Part shown: positions 1 to 9,978 of the stretch, piece after piece | Layout of the letters: the number at the start of each line of letters is the position of its first letter | How positions within the stretch are numbered: the first letter of the stretch is position 1 | Source of the DNA: Alphaproteobacteria bacterium | GTDB lineage: Bacteria; Pseudomonadota; Alphaproteobacteria; SHVW01 | NCBI GenBank assembly: GCA_016869645.1 | Contig: VGDO01000027.1 | Span: 1-40,224, forward strand | DNA length: 40,224 bases | Direction of reading: 5' to 3' | Program-made: the position numbers and the translations under genes | Notes under the pieces: model-generated | What the model saw: the letters and a program-made list of their open reading frames with translations, nothing else | Databases searched by the model: none | Told to the model about the DNA's origin: nothing

Positions 1-139
1 ATCGCTGCTCGCCGATCTCGCCACGCTCACCCGCAACACCGTCCGCTTCGGCCGCGCAGCCTCCTTCCCGGTGCTCGCCACCCCGACCGAAATCCAGCGC
101 CGCGCACTCGATCTGCTCGCCGTCAAGCCCAGCCTGTAG
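1..139 (+). CDS. C-terminal end of a probable DDE-type transposase (partial)
   Basis: A reading frame open from the left edge ends at TAG 137-139 and gives 45 to 46 residues. The pieces LADLATLTRNTV and QRRALDLLAV resemble, from memory, the C-terminal ends of IS4- or IS1634-like transposases, where a short 'tlTRN' helix is followed by a 'pTp.Q..AleLLgv' tail. No catalytic residue is inside the window, so neither the family nor its intactness can be judged. The 95 bases to the next gene show no terminal inverted repeat that I could pair with anything in the window. It could also be the tail of an unrelated protein. Confidence 0.35.
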   Translation, partial: SLLADLATLTRNTVRFGRAASFPVLATPTEIQRRALDLLAVKPSL

Positions 140-234
140 TCAGGACCCGCAGACAAACGCGAGTCACATCAGTGGCTTGGTCAAAATTCGGGCAAAGTTC
201 AGGTTAGAGCGAGGGGTCGTTCCGCCAGTCGCGA

Positions 235-1809
235 TCAGCTCGCGAACCACACCTTCTCCGCAGCGCGGAAGCCGGCCATGTCGAGCACGGGATTGGGCAC
301 GTAGCCGGCCAGGCGTGCATCGCCGGCGACGATGTAGTTGTAGAAGGCCGGGATGATCGACCCGCCCTCCTCGTGCAGCATGAGCTGCATGTCCTGATAC
401 ATGCGTCTGCGCTTGGCATCGTCGAGCTCGGCGCGCGCCTGGATCAAGAGCTCGTCGAATTTCGGCCGCTTCCAATGGCTTTCGTTCCATGTCGCGTTGG
501 AGGCGTAGGCCGCGGAGAACAGCAGGTCGGCGGTCGTGCGGCCGGCCCAATATGTGCCGACGAAGGGACGCTTCAGCCAGACATTGCTCCAATAGCCGTC
601 ATTGGGCACGCGGTTGACGTCGATGTTGATGCCGGCCCGGAGCGCGGTCGCCTGAAAGAGCTGGGCCATGTCGACCGCGCCGGCAAAGGTGACGTCGGCG
701 ATGGCAAGCGAGAGTGGGCCGCTGTGGCCGGATTTCTGGTAGTGGAACTTCGCCTTGTCGGGATCGTAGCCGCGCTGGGGAATGTCCGAGGCAAAATAGG
801 GATGGAAGCCTGCGATCGGGTGATCGTTGCCGATCTTGCCGCTTCCGCGCAGCACGGTGCGCAGGATGGCGGGCCGATCGATCGCGTATTTGAGCGCCAG
901 CCGGAGATCGAGATTGTCGAAGGGTGCGGTGTCAATCCACATGGCAAAGCAGCAATGCGCCGAGCCCGTGGTGTTGAACACCTGCAGCTTCGGGTTGGCC
1001 TCCAGCGCGGCCACTCCCTTGGGGTCGATGCGGTCAATCAGATGTACGGCGCCGCTCTGCAGCGCGGCCAGCCGCGCGGTCGCGTTGGGGATCGCCAGCG
1101 ACTCCACCGTGTCGACCCAGCCGCGGTCGCTGCGCCAGTCGTTCGGGTTCTTCTTGACGCGCGCGCGCACGCCCGGCTCGAAGGATTCAAGAATGAAAGC
1201 GCCGGTGCCCATGCCGTCGGTGAAGTTCGAGGCATCCGGCGCCACGGGCATGCGCTGCTCGGCGAGCACGAAGGGCAGATCCGCATTGCCGCTGTTGAGC
1301 GCGATCGTGACCTCGTACTTGTCGGTCGCCTTGACCTCGGTGAATTGCGCCACCAGCGAGCGGATGACCGATTTCGAGTCGGCGCCGCGGTGGTGATTGA
1401 TCGAATAGACGACGTCCGCCGCGGTCATTTCCTTGCCATTGTGAAAGGTCACACCGCGGCGCAGCTTGATCACCCATTCCTTCGCGCCCGGCTTGGGATC
1501 CCAGCTCACGGCGAGCGCCGGTTTCACTTTTGCACTCTCGTCGACGACGGTCAGCGCATCGGAGAATTGCGGACCGAGATTCGACATGTAGCTCGCGACG
1601 TGGCGCGCCGGATCGAGGCTGTCGCTCGTGCTGCCGGCATTGAGGCCGAGGATGAGATGGCCGCCGCGGCGCGGCGTCTGCGCCTCGGCCGGTCCAGCCA
1701 GCGGGCCCACCGTGGCGCCTGCCACGCCCAGAGCCGCCGCACCGGTCAGAAAGTCGCGCCGGTCCATTCCGGTCTGCAGTGGCGCACTCGAATCCCGTGA
1801 CTGGGTCAT
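235..1809 (-). CDS. ABC transporter solute-binding protein, family 5 (peptide/nickel/opine type), Tat-exported
   Basis: Predicted periplasmic binding protein of 524 residues that delivers a solute to a Dpp/Opp-type importer. The N-terminus has a twin-arginine motif (RRDFLTG, about residues 17-23), a hydrophobic stretch and an A-x-A site near residue 44, so export is probably by Tat. The mature part has the SBP_bac_5 pattern: GGHLILGL at the start, SLDPARH, an 'LRRGVTFHNG' ligand-domain motif near residue 115, and GTGAF. Length is normal for the family. It is a clear paralogue of the next gene upstream (1955-3562), and both share KNPNDWRSDRG. It is the last gene of a minus-strand set headed by the importer genes at 5920-9672. 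Such proteins bind peptides, opines, glycosides or metal chelates, and the ligand cannot be deduced here. Confidence 0.9.
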   Translation of the reverse strand: MTQSRDSSAPLQTGMDRRDFLTGAAALGVAGATVGPLAGPAEAQTPRRGGHLILGLNAGSTSDSLDPARHVASYMSNLGPQFSDALTVVDESAKVKPALAVSWDPKPGAKEWVIKLRRGVTFHNGKEMTAADVVYSINHHRGADSKSVIRSLVAQFTEVKATDKYEVTIALNSGNADLPFVLAEQRMPVAPDASNFTDGMGTGAFILESFEPGVRARVKKNPNDWRSDRGWVDTVESLAIPNATARLAALQSGAVHLIDRIDPKGVAALEANPKLQVFNTTGSAHCCFAMWIDTAPFDNLDLRLALKYAIDRPAILRTVLRGSGKIGNDHPIAGFHPYFASDIPQRGYDPDKAKFHYQKSGHSGPLSLAIADVTFAGAVDMAQLFQATALRAGINIDVNRVPNDGYWSNVWLKRPFVGTYWAGRTTADLLFSAAYASNATWNESHWKRPKFDELLIQARAELDDAKRRRMYQDMQLMLHEEGGSIIPAFYNYIVAGDARLAGYVPNPVLDMAGFRAAEKVWFAS

Positions 1810-1954
1810 CTTCGCCTCCCTGGCATTGGCGCCGCCCTGACTTCAGAGCCGGCCACGCGGTTGTTTCCGCTGCGCCGCCTGCCGGGAATGTTAGGTCAAG
1901 GGGCCAGCCGATCCAAGCTGCGCCCGGAATGAAATGGCGATGCAGGCGCGCGGC

Positions 1955-3562
1955 TCAGGTCGCGAACCAGAGCTTCTCCGCGGCGCGGAAGCCGCTCATG
2001 TCGTGCGCAGGGTGCGGCACATACCCGCGCACGCGCTGATGGGCCACAACGATGTTGTTGTAGAAGCAGGGGATGACCGCGCCGCTCTCGTTGTGCAGCA
2101 TGACCTGCATGTCGCGGTACATGCGCTTGCGCTTGGCCGCATCGAGCTCGGCGCGCGCCGCGAGCAGCAGCTCATCGAAGCGCGGGCTGTTCCAGTGACT
2201 GTCGTTCGACGGCGATGTCGAGGCGAATGCGCTCGACAGCATCTCGTCGGCAGTCATGCGGCCCGGCCAGTAGGCGCCGGCGAACGGCTGCTTCAGCCAG
2301 ACCTCGCTCCAATAGCCTTCACTGGCCGCGCGCGTGACCTCTATGGTGATGCCCGCCTTGGCGGCACTCGCCTGGAATACCTTGGCGACTTCGACGGCAC
2401 CCGGAAATGCGGCATCCGCAACGGCCAGACGCAGCGCGCCGCGGTGTCCGGACTGGCGATAATGGAAGCGCGCCCGGTCCGGATCGAACGAACGTTGCGG
2501 GATGTCCGACGCATGGAACGGGTGAAAGGATGGAATCGGGTGGTCGTTGGCGACCTTGGCGCCGCCGCCCAAGGCGGTATTCACGATCGCCGAGCGGTCG
2601 ATCACGAATTTGAGCGCCAGCCGGAGATCGTTGCGATCGAAGGGCGGCGTGTCCGCGAACATCGCAAAGCTGGCATAGGCGCTGCCCGCGGTGTTGAAGA
2701 CCTGCGGATTGGCCCGGCGATCCAATCCGGCGAGCGCACGCGGGTCGACGCGATCGACGATATGGACGACGCCGCTCTGCACGGCGAACAGGCGCTCGGC
2801 CGGATCGGCGATCGCCACCGTGTCGACTGCGGCGAGATGTCCGCGGTCGCTGCGCCAGTCGTTCGGATTGCGCCTGACCGCGCCGCGCACCCCGGGCTTG
2901 AAGGTCTCCAGAACGAAGGCGCCGGTGCCGATGCCGTCCGCAAAATCCGATTGATCGGGGTGAATCGCGAGATGCTGATCGGCCAGCAGATAGGGCAGGT
3001 CGGCATTGCCGCCGTCGAGCGCGATGGTGACTTCGTACTTGTCGGAGTCCCAGATATCGGTGATCGCCGCGACCAGGGGATAGGCGACCGACTTGGTCGC
3101 GGGATTGCGATGATGGTTGATCGAGTGGATGACGTCGGCCGCCGTCAGCTCCTTGCCATTGTGGAAGATGACGCCGCGGCGCAACTTGATCGTCCATTCG
3201 GCCGCACCCGGCCGGGCGTCCCAGCTCGTCGCCAGCGCGGGCCTGACCTGATAGAGCTCGGAGATGGTGGTCAGCGTGTCCGAATACTGTGCCGCGAGAT
3301 TGGTCATGAAGCTGCCGACATGGCTGGCCGGGTCGAGGCGGTCGCTGGGGTTGGCGCCGCTCAGCCCCATGACCAGGTGTCCGCCCTTGAGCGGCACCGG
3401 CGCTCGCGTCGGAGCCGTCGTCGCCGCCTGGACCATGCCGGAGCCGGCGGTCAGGGCCAATGCGGCCGCGCCCGCGAGGTATTCGCGCCGCGTCAAACCG
3501 TCGGATGTCGGATTGCCGTCAGACCACAGCTGGCCCTGCGGGCCGCTTGCCGCATGAATCAT
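1955..3562 (-). CDS. ABC transporter solute-binding protein, family 5, paralogue of the downstream gene
   Basis: A 535-residue SBP_bac_5 protein. A twin-arginine motif (TRREYLAG, about residues 24-31) precedes an alanine-rich hydrophobic segment, so it is probably Tat-exported. Residue by residue it tracks the product of 235-1809 through most of its length: GGHLVMGL, RLDPASHVGSFM, the shared block LRRGV.FHNGKE.TAADV, and identical NPNDWRSDRG. This indicates a tandem duplication followed by divergence. The gap of 145 bases to the downstream copy has no strong hairpin or obvious terminator, so co-transcription is plausible. The two copies may have different ligand ranges for a single permease. 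An alternative is that one serves a permease elsewhere in the genome. Confidence 0.9.
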   Translation of the reverse strand: MIHAASGPQGQLWSDGNPTSDGLTRREYLAGAAALALTAGSGMVQAATTAPTRAPVPLKGGHLVMGLSGANPSDRLDPASHVGSFMTNLAAQYSDTLTTISELYQVRPALATSWDARPGAAEWTIKLRRGVIFHNGKELTAADVIHSINHHRNPATKSVAYPLVAAITDIWDSDKYEVTIALDGGNADLPYLLADQHLAIHPDQSDFADGIGTGAFVLETFKPGVRGAVRRNPNDWRSDRGHLAAVDTVAIADPAERLFAVQSGVVHIVDRVDPRALAGLDRRANPQVFNTAGSAYASFAMFADTPPFDRNDLRLALKFVIDRSAIVNTALGGGAKVANDHPIPSFHPFHASDIPQRSFDPDRARFHYRQSGHRGALRLAVADAAFPGAVEVAKVFQASAAKAGITIEVTRAASEGYWSEVWLKQPFAGAYWPGRMTADEMLSSAFASTSPSNDSHWNSPRFDELLLAARAELDAAKRKRMYRDMQVMLHNESGAVIPCFYNNIVVAHQRVRGYVPHPAHDMSGFRAAEKLWFAT

Positions 3563-3710
3563 GTCCGCCTCGATTGGCGATTCCGATCGGAGTCCGGGGC
3601 AAGCGGCAGGACCGGCGGCTGCGCGCCTCGCAGACGCCGAGTCTCGATGTTAGGTCAATGCACCGAAGTTTCAAGCCGGGAGGTTCGACGATCGAGAGGC
3701 TCGCTCGTCG

Positions 3711-3735
3711 TCCCGCTCCCACGAGGGGAGCGGGA
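3711..3735. other. Perfect 10-bp hairpin between two binding-protein genes
   Basis: TCCCGCTCCC at 3711-3720 pairs perfectly with GGGAGCGGGA at 3726-3735 around the 5-base loop ACGAG. It lies 18 bases beyond the stop of the binding-protein gene 3753-5285 in the direction of transcription. No T-run follows on either strand, so it is not a standard intrinsic terminator. It may protect the 3' end of the upstream message or cause partial termination. Confidence 0.55.
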
Positions 3736-3752
3736 ACGCCCGAGATTGGCTC

Positions 3753-5285
3753 CTACCGCGCCGTCTTCCACACCTCGCGGAAGCGCGGGATCTCGTCGGG
3801 GATCCACACGTGGTTCTTGACCTCGTCGCGCATCGCGGCGAACTCGACGGAGAAGAACAGCGAAATGAACGGCAGGTCGTGGGTCATGTGCTTCTGCGCC
3901 GCGAAATAGAGCTTCGCCCGCTCCTTCTGGTCGGTCTCGGCACGCGCCTTGGCGAGCAGGGAGTCGACCTCATCGTTCTTGTAGCGGCTGTTGTTGGCTG
4001 CCGACTTGCTGTCGAACAGATAGCTGAACATGCCGTCGGGATCAGGCCGCTGCGTCCAGCGCGTCGGCAGAAAATAGATCTGCGCCTTGAGCAGCATCGG
4101 ATACCACTCGCTGACCGACACCGGCTCGATGCGGACGTTGATGCCGACTTCCTTCATCTGCTCCTGGGCGAGCTGGCTGTATTGCTGATAGAGCGCGACC
4201 GGCTGCACCGAGAGCCTGATCTCGGTGTCGCTCTTCCATCCGATCTCGGACAGCAGCTGCTTCGCCTTGGTCGGGTTGTACTCGTATTGCTTGATCGACG
4301 GATCGTGCCACCACAGGCCCGGCGGCGTCGGCGTGTCCGCGATCGTCGCCTTGCCGGCCATGACGATGTCGACGATGCGCTTGCGGTCAATGGCGTGCGC
4401 CATCGCCTGACGCAGCTTCAGATTGTCGAGCGGCGGGCGGTCGATCACGAGCTGGAACGACGTCCAGCGGCTGCCCGGGCTCGGATCGAGCTTGATGCCC
4501 GGCCGATTCTCGATCGGGCGCACGTCGTTGGGACCGAGCTGGGCGATGTAGTCGATCTCGCGCGTCAGCAGGCGCGGCACGCTGACGACCGGGTTGGCGG
4601 TCTGAACGAACACGACGCGATCGAGATAGGGCTTGCCCTGCTCCCAATAGGCCGGGTTCTTGTCGAGCACGATGCGATTGCCCGGATCCCATTCCTTGAA
4701 GATGAAGGGCCCGGTGCCGACCGGCTTGGTGCCGAAATCCGCACCGGATTTGGCCGCGGCGGTCGGCGACAGCATGAAGCCTTCACGCTGGGCCAGCATG
4801 CCGAGCAGGTTCGGCGCCGGACCCTTGAGATTGATCACCAGCGTCGTCGGGCTCGGCGCCTCGACCGACTTGATCATGTCGACCAGGATCGGCCGCGACG
4901 GCGACTTGATCTCGGGATCGAGGCGTCGCTCGATGTTCCATTTCGCCGCCTCGGCGTTGAAATCCGTGCCATCGTGGAACTTGACGCCGCTGCGCAGATG
5001 CATGACGTAGCGCGGCCCAGCGGCGTCGTACTCCCAGCGCTCGGCCAGCTCGGGGATGATGGAGAAGTCCGGCTTCAGCCCGGTCAAGGTGTTGAAGATC
5101 AGGTATTGCGGCTGGCGCTCGCTGAAATTGACCTGGAAGGTCGGGTCGAGCGACTTCGCGTCGTTGGGCAGCGACACGTTGAGCGTGCCGCCATACTGCG
5201 GCTTCTCCTGTGCGCTCAGCGCGGTCGCGGATACGGCCAGACCGATCGCGCAGCCGGCCAGGAGCGTCAGGAATTGATTCGTCAT
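3753..5285 (-). CDS. ABC transporter solute-binding protein, family 5, Sec-exported
   Basis: Periplasmic binding protein of 510 residues. I place the start at ATG 5285, because GGAGG lies about 5-9 bases upstream and the N-terminus then becomes a normal Sec signal peptide ending in ALSAQ. A longer in-frame start at 5345 would add 20 residues with no signal character. The mature protein shows the SBP_bac_5 signature: YGGTLNVSLP, SLDPTFQ, 'LRSGVKFHDG', and a GTGPF motif. It belongs to a different subfamily from the two downstream paralogues and lacks their twin-arginine leader. It is the closest of the three binding proteins to the importer genes (5920-9672) but is separated from them by a plus-strand gene, so it probably has its own promoter in 5286-5456. 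Confidence 0.9.
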   Translation of the reverse strand: MTNQFLTLLAGCAIGLAVSATALSAQEKPQYGGTLNVSLPNDAKSLDPTFQVNFSERQPQYLIFNTLTGLKPDFSIIPELAERWEYDAAGPRYVMHLRSGVKFHDGTDFNAEAAKWNIERRLDPEIKSPSRPILVDMIKSVEAPSPTTLVINLKGPAPNLLGMLAQREGFMLSPTAAAKSGADFGTKPVGTGPFIFKEWDPGNRIVLDKNPAYWEQGKPYLDRVVFVQTANPVVSVPRLLTREIDYIAQLGPNDVRPIENRPGIKLDPSPGSRWTSFQLVIDRPPLDNLKLRQAMAHAIDRKRIVDIVMAGKATIADTPTPPGLWWHDPSIKQYEYNPTKAKQLLSEIGWKSDTEIRLSVQPVALYQQYSQLAQEQMKEVGINVRIEPVSVSEWYPMLLKAQIYFLPTRWTQRPDPDGMFSYLFDSKSAANNSRYKNDEVDSLLAKARAETDQKERAKLYFAAQKHMTHDLPFISLFFSVEFAAMRDEVKNHVWIPDEIPRFREVWKTAR

Positions 5286-5456
5286 CGCGGTCCTCCCCGT
5301 GGCGCCCGCGGCTGGCGCGGCGCGGCACGTGTGAGAGGCTAGCAATCCGCGGGCACGGCAACAACAATCACGGACGTGGAGAAGTATTTCATACTAACCC
5401 TGGCAGCGCCGTGCGACATAATCTTCCCGGGCGCTTGATTCTCGAGGAGAGACAGC

Positions 5457-5873
5457 ATGGACCAATTCACCGGCGGCTGCCTGTGCGGCAACGTCCGATT
5501 TGTGGCGTCGGGGCTCCCATACCGGGTCGGCCTTTGTCACTGTCTCGACTGTCGCAAGCATCACGGAGCCCTATTCCACGCTTCCGCGATCTTCCCCAAG
5601 GATGCGGTGACCATCGAGGGCGAAACACGCGACTATGCCGGGCGGTCTTTCTGCCCCCGCTGCGGCTCGCCCGTTTTCGGGCGCAGCGCCGACGAAGTCG
5701 GAGTGACCCTGGGATGCCTGGATGCCCCTGACCAACTGAAACCAACCTACGAACTCTGGACCGTGCGTCGCGAGTCCTGGCTGCCGCCGTTTCCGCTCAC
5801 GAGACGATACGACCGCAACCGCGAGGCCACGGATCGCTTTGAAGGCGACGTCGAGGTGACGAAACGATCATAA
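5457..5873 (+). CDS. GFA / CENP-V domain zinc protein
   Basis: A 138-residue protein of the GFA family (Pfam GFA, 'glutathione-dependent formaldehyde-activating enzyme-like'). The zinc ligands are visible: C8 and C10 (GGCLCG), C27, C29 and C32 (CHCLDC), and C66 and C69 (CPRCGSP). This is the full two-site pattern of the family. Members are small cytoplasmic proteins; some act in glutathione-formaldehyde chemistry, but most are uncharacterised, so no reaction is assigned. An AGGAGA ribosome site lies about 8 bases before the ATG. The gene is on the plus strand between minus-strand importer genes: it diverges from the binding-protein gene at 5285 and converges with the ATPase gene ending at 5920. 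It probably arrived independently of the transporter. Confidence 0.85.
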   Translation: MDQFTGGCLCGNVRFVASGLPYRVGLCHCLDCRKHHGALFHASAIFPKDAVTIEGETRDYAGRSFCPRCGSPVFGRSADEVGVTLGCLDAPDQLKPTYELWTVRRESWLPPFPLTRRYDRNREATDRFEGDVEVTKRS

Positions 5874-5903
5874 GAGGCGGGCAAAATTGCGTCTCGCCCG
5901 CTC

Positions 5904-5923
5904 CTGACTGCGAGGACAGTCAG
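5904..5923. other. Small hairpin at the convergent gene ends
   Basis: CTGACTG (5904-5910) pairs with CAGTCAG (5917-5923) around a 6-base loop. It spans the stop codon of the minus-strand ATPase gene and lies just past the GFA gene. A looser GCGGGC/GCCCGC pair lies immediately to the left. It could act as a weak bidirectional terminator, but no T-run is present. Confidence 0.3.
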
Positions 5924-6908
5924 AGCAAGTCGTCCCTGATGCACGCCTTGTAATGGCCGGGCCGCGTCTCGCGCAGCTCCGGAACCCCCTGGGTGCATGC
6001 CGCCAGCGCGTAGCGGCAACGCGTGTGAAACACGCAGCCGGCGGGCGGCGCGATCGCGCTCGGTATCTCGCCGGTCAGGATGACCCGCTTGCGTCCGGTG
6101 CGCTGGGCGGCATCGGGTATCGCCGAGATCAGCGCCTCGGTATAGGGATGCTTCGGCGCGGCGATGACGTCGTGCGCCGGGCCGATCTCCATCAGCCGGC
6201 CGAGATAGAGCACGGCGATCCGGTCGGACATGTACTCCATGACCGCGAGATCGTGACTGATGAACAGCATGGTGAGGCCGGAGCGACGCTGCAGCCGCTC
6301 GAGCAGACCGATGATCTGCGCCTGAATCGACACGTCGAGCGAGGAAACCGGTTCGTCGGCGACGATGAACTTCGGATTGACCGAGAGGGCCCGCGCGATG
6401 ACCACGCGCTGACGCTGGCCGCCGGACAATTCCTCGGGGCGCCGCAGGGTGAAGTCGGGCTGCAGCGCCACTGCCTCGAGGAGTTCGGCGATGCGCTGGC
6501 GCAGCTCCGGCGAGCCAGCCTTCATGCCCTGGATGCGCAGCGGCTCGGCGATCGCCTCGCCGACCGTCATCGTCGGATCGAGGGAGGCGAACGGGTCCTG
6601 GAATACGATCTGGGCCTGGCCCCGGAAGGCGAGGAGGCGCGCACGGTCGAAGCCGGCGATCTCCTCGCCCATGAAGCGGATGCTGCCCGAGCTCGCCTCG
6701 ATCAGCCGAAGCAGCATGCGTCCGATCGTGGTCTTTCCCGAGCCGGACTCGCCGGCGAGGCCGAGCACCTCGCCTTCCTTGATCTGAAAAGAAACGTTCT
6801 CAACCGCATGGACCTGGGCTGCCACGCGCGCGAAGGCTCCCTTGCGGATGTCGAACCGCTTGGTCAGCCCCTTGACGTCGACCAGTGATGCGCCGGACGC
6901 GTCGGCGA

Positions 6909-6912
<4 letters not shown>
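5920..6912 (-). CDS. Dipeptide/oligopeptide-type ABC transporter ATPase (DppF/OppF-like)
   Basis: Cytoplasmic ATPase of 330 residues that powers the permease pair encoded upstream. Visible motifs are Walker A GESGSGKT at 54-61, the Q-loop in VFQDP, signature LSGGQRQR from 162, Walker B FIVADEP at 182-188, and SLDVSIQAQ. The C-terminus carries the cysteine-containing extension typical of oligopeptide ATPases (CVFHTRC), which in some members binds an iron-sulphur cluster. I chose ATG 6912 because it overlaps the stop of the upstream gene as ATGA, which implies translational coupling. The frame continues open upstream, but that part is antisense to nothing meaningful and duplicates the coding space of the previous gene. 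DppF- and DppD-like ATPases work as a heterodimer. Confidence 0.92.
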
Positions 6913-7921
<1,009 letters not shown>

Positions 7922-7925
<4 letters not shown>

Positions 7926-8734
7926 TTGCGGGTCGAGCCCAGGAAAAAGAAGCCCAGCACCGTGATCGCGACCGCCACGCTCGGCGCCAGAGCCATGGTC
8001 GGATTGAGCGCGAGGTAGTTGAGACCGGAGCGCACCATGCCGCCCCAGTCGGGCGTCGGCGGCGGGATGCCGACCCCGAGGAAGCTCAGGCTCGCCGAGG
8101 TGAATATCGAGTAGGCGACGGTCAGCGAGAACTGGGTCGCGATGATCGCCAGCGTGTTGGGCAGGATGTGCATGCGCACGATCCAGGCGGCACCACCGCC
8201 TGCCGCCCGCGCCGCCTCCACGAACACGGTCTCGCGGATGGCGAGCGCCTGCCCGCGCACCAGCCGCGCCACGCGCGGCCAGGTGACGAAGCCGAGCACC
8301 AGCACGAGATTGGTGAGCGACGGGCCGATCATGGCGGTGATGATCAGGGCCAGGATGAGGCCCGGAACCGAGATCAGCAGATTGACGAGCTGCATGGTCA
8401 GCCGGTCGAGCCGTCCGCCGACATAACCGGCGACGAGGCCGATCGGCACGCCGATCAGCGTCGACAGCGCAGCCGCCCCGATGCCGATCAGGAGCGACGG
8501 CCGTCCGCCATAGAGCACGCGGCTCACGATGTCGCGGCCGAGCTCGTCGGTGCCGAGCCAGTGGGTCGCATCCGGCGGCGAGAGGGGAAAAACGCCGCTG
8601 CGCGTCGGGTCGAAGCGCGCCAGACTGTCGGCCAGTGCGGAGAGCAGGCACACCGCGCCGATCATGCCCAGCCCGACGAGGAAACGCGGCGAGCCCAGCG
8701 GCCCCCGGCGCCAGGATTTGCCGACGCCCCTCAT
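7922..8734 (-). CDS. ABC transporter permease (DppC/OppC-like)
   Basis: Inner-membrane permease of 270 residues with about six hydrophobic segments. The N-terminal OppC-type motif HWLGTDELGRDI lies at 58-69. The cytoplasmic EAA loop, which contacts the ATPase, is seen as EAARAAGGGAAWIVRMHILPN. I use ATG 8734: it shares one base with the stop of the upstream permease (TGATG), and it places the first membrane segment at about residues 17-36. The C-terminus ends in a short positively charged tail. It forms the translocation channel with the DppB-like protein. Confidence 0.93.
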
Positions 8735-9672
8735 CAATCGAGCCTGATCTGCGGGTTGACGATCGTGTAGACGATGTCGGCCGCGGTGTTCATGACGACG
8801 ACAGTGATGACGACGATCATGCCGATCGCCATCATGACCGGATAGTCGCGTGCGACGATCGAATCGACGAGCAGACCGCCGATGCCGGGGATCGAGAACA
8901 GCGATTCCGTGACGACGGCGCCGCCCATGAGCTGGCCCAGGCTCAGGCCAACATAGGTGATGACCGGCAGGATCGAGTTGGGCAGCACATGCCGGAACGA
9001 GACCTGGCGCTCGGACAGGCCCTTGGCCTTGGCGACGCGCACGAAGAGCCGGCGACGCACCGCATCGTACTCGGCCTGGTAGACGAGCGTGAAGACGCCG
9101 TAGAAATAGGCCGACAGAGTCAGGATCGGCAGCAGCACGTGCTGAAGGTGATTGATGATGCCCGTGCGCCACGGCGCCCAGCCGATCGAGGGCAGCCAGC
9201 CGAGCTCGACCGAGAAGAGATAGATCAGGCCGATGCCGATGATGAAGTTCGGCAGCGTGATGCCCACGATGGCGAGACCGGTCGCCATCGGCCTGACCAC
9301 GACGCGGGCCGAGGTCACGCTGCTGAAGGTCGTGGCCGCGAAGGTCGCGAGCACGATGGCGGCGATGCCGATCTCAAGGGTCACCGGCAGGCGCGGCAGG
9401 ATCGCCTCGGCGACCGTCTGGTGCGTGGTGAAGGAGCGCCCGAAATCGCCGGTCAGCGCCTTGCCCATCCACTCCAGATACTGGGTGATGAGCGGCCGGT
9501 CGAAACCGTGCTGCCGGTTCAGCTCCGCGATCGCCTCGAGCGTGGCGTCGGTCCCGAGCATCAGCTCGGCCGGACTGCCGATCAGGCCATTGACGCTGAA
9601 AAACAGCAGGGCGGTGACGATGAGGCCGCTCGGTATCACCGTCAACAATCGCCGCCCGACCAGGGCCAGCAT
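8734..9672 (-). CDS. ABC transporter permease (DppB/OppB-like)
   Basis: Inner-membrane permease of 312 residues and the first gene of the importer operon. The family features are an N-terminal membrane helix, the GDFGRS motif at 75-80 just after it, about five more helices, and an EAA loop with AKAKGLS at 214-220 followed by RHVLPNSILP. Its stop overlaps the start of the DppC-like gene by one base. A GGGAGG sequence lies just before the ATG on the coding strand, a good ribosome site. The operon promoter should lie in 9673-9850, but I could not identify convincing -35 and -10 boxes there. Confidence 0.93.
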   Translation of the reverse strand: MLALVGRRLLTVIPSGLIVTALLFFSVNGLIGSPAELMLGTDATLEAIAELNRQHGFDRPLITQYLEWMGKALTGDFGRSFTTHQTVAEAILPRLPVTLEIGIAAIVLATFAATTFSSVTSARVVVRPMATGLAIVGITLPNFIIGIGLIYLFSVELGWLPSIGWAPWRTGIINHLQHVLLPILTLSAYFYGVFTLVYQAEYDAVRRRLFVRVAKAKGLSERQVSFRHVLPNSILPVITYVGLSLGQLMGGAVVTESLFSIPGIGGLLVDSIVARDYPVMMAIGMIVVITVVVMNTAADIVYTIVNPQIRLD

Positions 9673-9849
9673 GCGCCTCCCTCCCCAGAGACCGCGTCCG
9701 GTTGTCGCGGCCAGTCTAGCGAGGCCGACGCATCATGCCAGCCTCTTGAACCGACACGCGGTTTGCGGTGGCGAATGGCAATATCGCCCGGGTCACGGGC
9801 GGTTGCGCGGCGCGGGTTGGCTTAGTATACCCTGAACCATTCACGAAAC

Positions 9850-9880
9850 GCCTCGCGGTGAGCTTGTCGAACCACGAGGC
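9850..9880 (-). repeat. Palindromic intergenic element, copy 1
   Basis: Arms GCCTCGCGGT (9850-9859) and ACCACGAGGC (9871-9880) pair over ten bases with one G-T type mismatch. The 11-base loop is GAGCTTGTCGA. The loop is the exact reverse complement of the loop in the copy at 9930-9960, so the two copies face each other. This is a REP-like element: the loop is conserved and the arms vary. Confidence 0.7.
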
Positions 9881-9929
9881 CGTCTCCGCCCGAGCGATGC
9901 CGCACGGATAGGGTGGAGCAGCGGCAGCG

Positions 9930-9960
9930 GCCTCATGCTTCGACAAGCTCAGCATGAGGC
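9930..9960 (+). repeat. Palindromic intergenic element, copy 2
   Basis: Arms GCCTCATGCT (9930-9939) and AGCATGAGGC (9951-9960) pair perfectly around the loop TCGACAAGCTC. It lies directly before the unknown gene starting at 9979. Strings of the type CTTCGACAAGCTCAG are, to my knowledge, widespread intergenic repeats in alphaproteobacteria and some gammaproteobacteria. Confidence 0.75.
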
Positions 9961-9978
9961 GAATGTGCCTTACCGGTG

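Larger units (their letters stand above)
9673..9978. other. Intergenic region between divergent operons
   Basis: About 300 bases separate the divergent dppB-like gene (minus) and the unknown 597-aa gene (plus). The left part should hold the importer promoter. The right half is occupied by two palindromic repeats in opposite orientation (9850-9880 and 9930-9960), the second ending only 18 bases before the plus-strand start codon. I found no additional gene and no clear sigma-70 promoter. Confidence 0.5.

Noticed and set aside
1934..3820. A 628-codon plus-strand open frame opposite the second binding-protein gene
   Set aside because: It is a complement of the SBP_bac_5 gene with its full set of family motifs; the antisense translation has no recognisable domain.
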